In this document: positions 31,945 to 33,324 of the stretch, one piece after another | Layout: the number at the start of each line of letters is the position of its first letter | How positions within the stretch are numbered: position 1 is the first letter of the stretch | Origin: Rhodospirillales bacterium | GTDB taxonomy: Bacteria; Pseudomonadota; Alphaproteobacteria; Acetobacterales; Acetobacteraceae | Direction of reading: 5' to 3' | NCBI GenBank assembly: GCA_025351925.1 | Contig: JANXVC010000430.1 | Coordinates: 1 to 33,324, forward strand | Length of the DNA: 33,324 nt | The notes under the pieces: model-generated | The model's database searches: none | Seen by the model: the letters and a program-made list of their open reading frames with translations, nothing else | What the model was told of the DNA's origin: nothing | Program-made: the position numbers and the translations under genes

Positions 31945-33324
31945 ATGTCGTCCAAATACGCTCTCGGCGGGTATTTCGGCAACCCAAATGGCAACGACGC
32001 CTCGGCAGAAGCCTCTTTCGAAGGCAAGTTCAACGGCTTCGTGACCACGATGGGCGGCGCGAAGCCGAGCAGCATGAACGGCTTCGTCGATTTTTCGCAG
32101 GACCCAAGCACCTGGGCGGCGAATGCCAGCTGGACCGCTTGGTCATGGACCCAATCGCCGGTGGTGCAAACCTCGATCACGCCGATCATCGGCATCCCGA
32201 TGTCCGACAACAATCACTGGGCGGGCAACGCGGCCGGGTCAACCAACGATGATTTCTTCAAGGGCATCATCAACGGCGCTTATGACAGCGACTACAAGGG
32301 GGTCGTGGACGCCTGGGTGAATGCCGGCTTCAAAACCGTCGAGCTGCGCCTCGGCTATGAGATGAATGGCAGCTTCATGCCTTGGTATATGGGCAACGAC
32401 GCCGGCACGCAGGCCGACTGGGTTAAGGCTTTTCAGCACCTCTCAACCCTCATGCGCGGGGAGGCCACGGCACTCGGCGCAACGGCAAAAATCATCTGGA
32501 ACCCCAATGAAACGAGCTGGTCCACCCAATCGGTGCAGGCCGCATACCCCGGTGACGCCTATGTCGATGTGATCTCCGCCGATATCTACAGCCCGCTCTA
32601 TCCGCTGGGCCTGTATGACTGGGGAAAGAACGACGGCACGGTCGATAGCACCATCCAGCAATGGTGGGCGGACCCCGCCAACCGGGACCATCACTGGTCA
32701 TATCCGAGCGCCACCCAATCGAACCCGACCGGCACCCCGGGCCTCGGCTTTGGAATGGAGGACATGATCGCCATGGCGAAGGCGCATGGCAAGCCGCTGG
32801 CGATCTCCGAGACCGGGGCGGGCGGCGACGGGCTCAAAACCGGGCCAGTGGACGATCCCGAGTTCCCAAAGTGGCTCGCCGGCGAACTGGCGAAGGCGCA
32901 GTCGCTGGGCGTGAAGATCGATCACGTCAATATCTGGGACGTGCAGATGGCCGACGGCAACTGGGACTTCTCTCCCGGAGCAGGCAAGCCGCTGGAGGCC
33001 GCCGCGTGGGCCAAGTACTTCGGCAATGACTCGGGCGGCACCACCATTCAGACCCCGCCGCCCGTCGTTTTGCCGGCGTTGGCGACCGACACGCTGCAGC
33101 TCAGCCTGTCCGAAGACGCCTGGCAGGGCGACGCGCAGTGCGTCATCACCATCGACGGCAAGACGATCGGCGCCACCCAGACGATCACCGCCTCGCACGG
33201 CCAGGGCAAGTCGCAGATTGTGAGCCTCACCGGCCAGTGGGGACCCGGCGCGCACGACGTGGGCGTGCGGTTCATCAACGACGCCTGGGGCGGCACGCCA
33301 GCGACCGACCGCAACCTGTATGTC
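31945..33324 (+). CDS. GH26-like hydrolase with carbohydrate-binding module, partial at window edge
   Basis: The frame is open from ATG 31945 to the right edge (460 codons, no stop). Residues 1-350 form a GH26-like catalytic domain: ELRLGYEMNGSF holds the likely acid/base Glu139, and LAISETGAGG the likely nucleophile Glu289, with HVNIWDVQ near the end. A linker rich in Pro (QTPPPVVLP, about 370-378) leads to a small beta-domain (about 380 to the edge) with SLSEDAWQGD and INDAWGGTPATDRNLYV, resembling calcium-dependent xylan-binding modules (CBM36/60-like). No signal peptide is seen, so export may rely on a C-terminal signal beyond the window. A GTG at 31930 is an alternative start. Confidence 0.85.
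   Translation, partial: MSSKYALGGYFGNPNGNDASAEASFEGKFNGFVTTMGGAKPSSMNGFVDFSQDPSTWAANASWTAWSWTQSPVVQTSITPIIGIPMSDNNHWAGNAAGSTNDDFFKGIINGAYDSDYKGVVDAWVNAGFKTVELRLGYEMNGSFMPWYMGNDAGTQADWVKAFQHLSTLMRGEATALGATAKIIWNPNETSWSTQSVQAAYPGDAYVDVISADIYSPLYPLGLYDWGKNDGTVDSTIQQWWADPANRDHHWSYPSATQSNPTGTPGLGFGMEDMIAMAKAHGKPLAISETGAGGDGLKTGPVDDPEFPKWLAGELAKAQSLGVKIDHVNIWDVQMADGNWDFSPGAGKPLEAAAWAKYFGNDSGGTTIQTPPPVVLPALATDTLQLSLSEDAWQGDAQCVITIDGKTIGATQTITASHGQGKSQIVSLTGQWGPGAHDVGVRFINDAWGGTPATDRNLYV

Noticed and set aside
1-33324. CRISPR array, tRNA or rRNA genes
   Set aside because: No regularly spaced repeats, no tRNA-like cloverleaf with a CCA end, and no rRNA-like conserved stretch was seen on reading through; small non-coding RNAs cannot be excluded.
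7344-33324. Exosortase/PEP-CTERM version of the EPS system
   Set aside because: The ExeA-like protein, Wza-like protein and barrel recall such loci, but no exosortase-like membrane protein or PEP-CTERM tail is encoded in the window.

Overview
The window looks like a high-GC alphaproteobacterial chromosome, most likely Acetobacteraceae or a close relative. This is inferred from base composition and protein flavour (sorbosone-dehydrogenase-type lipoprotein, short Wza-like export lipoprotein, BBP2-type outer-membrane barrel); no rRNA or other marker gene is present to prove it. From about 7.3 kb to the right edge it holds a large exopolysaccharide (EPS) locus of the Wzx/Wzy type.

Left part (1-7.3 kb): the first 47 bases are the 5' end of a leftward IS66-type transposase. 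After a 328-bp AT-rich gap with two strong hairpins come an exported purine nucleoside permease-like protein, a convergent animal-type heme peroxidase, and a divergent sorbosone/glucose dehydrogenase lipoprotein. A small envelope module follows: a lipoprotein, a membrane-anchored ExeA/GspA-like protein that has lost its P-loop, and a convergent secreted lytic transglycosylase. The lipoprotein and the ExeA-like protein end in similar short tails.

EPS locus (7.3-33.3 kb): PIG-L deacetylase, small cysteine-rich secreted protein, three GT2 glycosyltransferases (two are tandem paralogues), initiating polyprenyl-phosphate sugar transferase, Wza-like export lipoprotein, BBP2-type outer-membrane barrel, AAA+ ATPase with intact Walker motifs, GT4, membrane GT2, Wzc-like co-polymerase with a broken kinase site, GT14-like transferase, GT4, Tat-exported GH26 hydrolase coupled to an acyltransferase, Wzy-like polymerase, small two-helix membrane protein, Wzx flippase coupled to a HAD-family protein, and a second GH26 hydrolase with a carbohydrate-binding module that runs off the right edge.

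Inferred pathway: the PGT loads the first sugar on undecaprenyl phosphate; up to seven transferases extend the unit; the acyltransferase, and possibly the PIG-L enzyme, modify it; Wzx flips it, Wzy polymerises it, Wzc-like and Wza-like proteins with the barrel export it; the GH26 enzymes trim or degrade it. Two GH26 enzymes suggest beta-1,4-linked backbone sugars. Genes alternate strand every one to three genes, so the locus is many short transcription units rather than one operon.

The most unusual theme is NTPases: two envelope proteins from ATPase families (ExeA-like and Wzc-like) have lost the P-loop lysine, while a separate soluble AAA+ ATPase with intact motifs sits beside the outer-membrane barrel gene.
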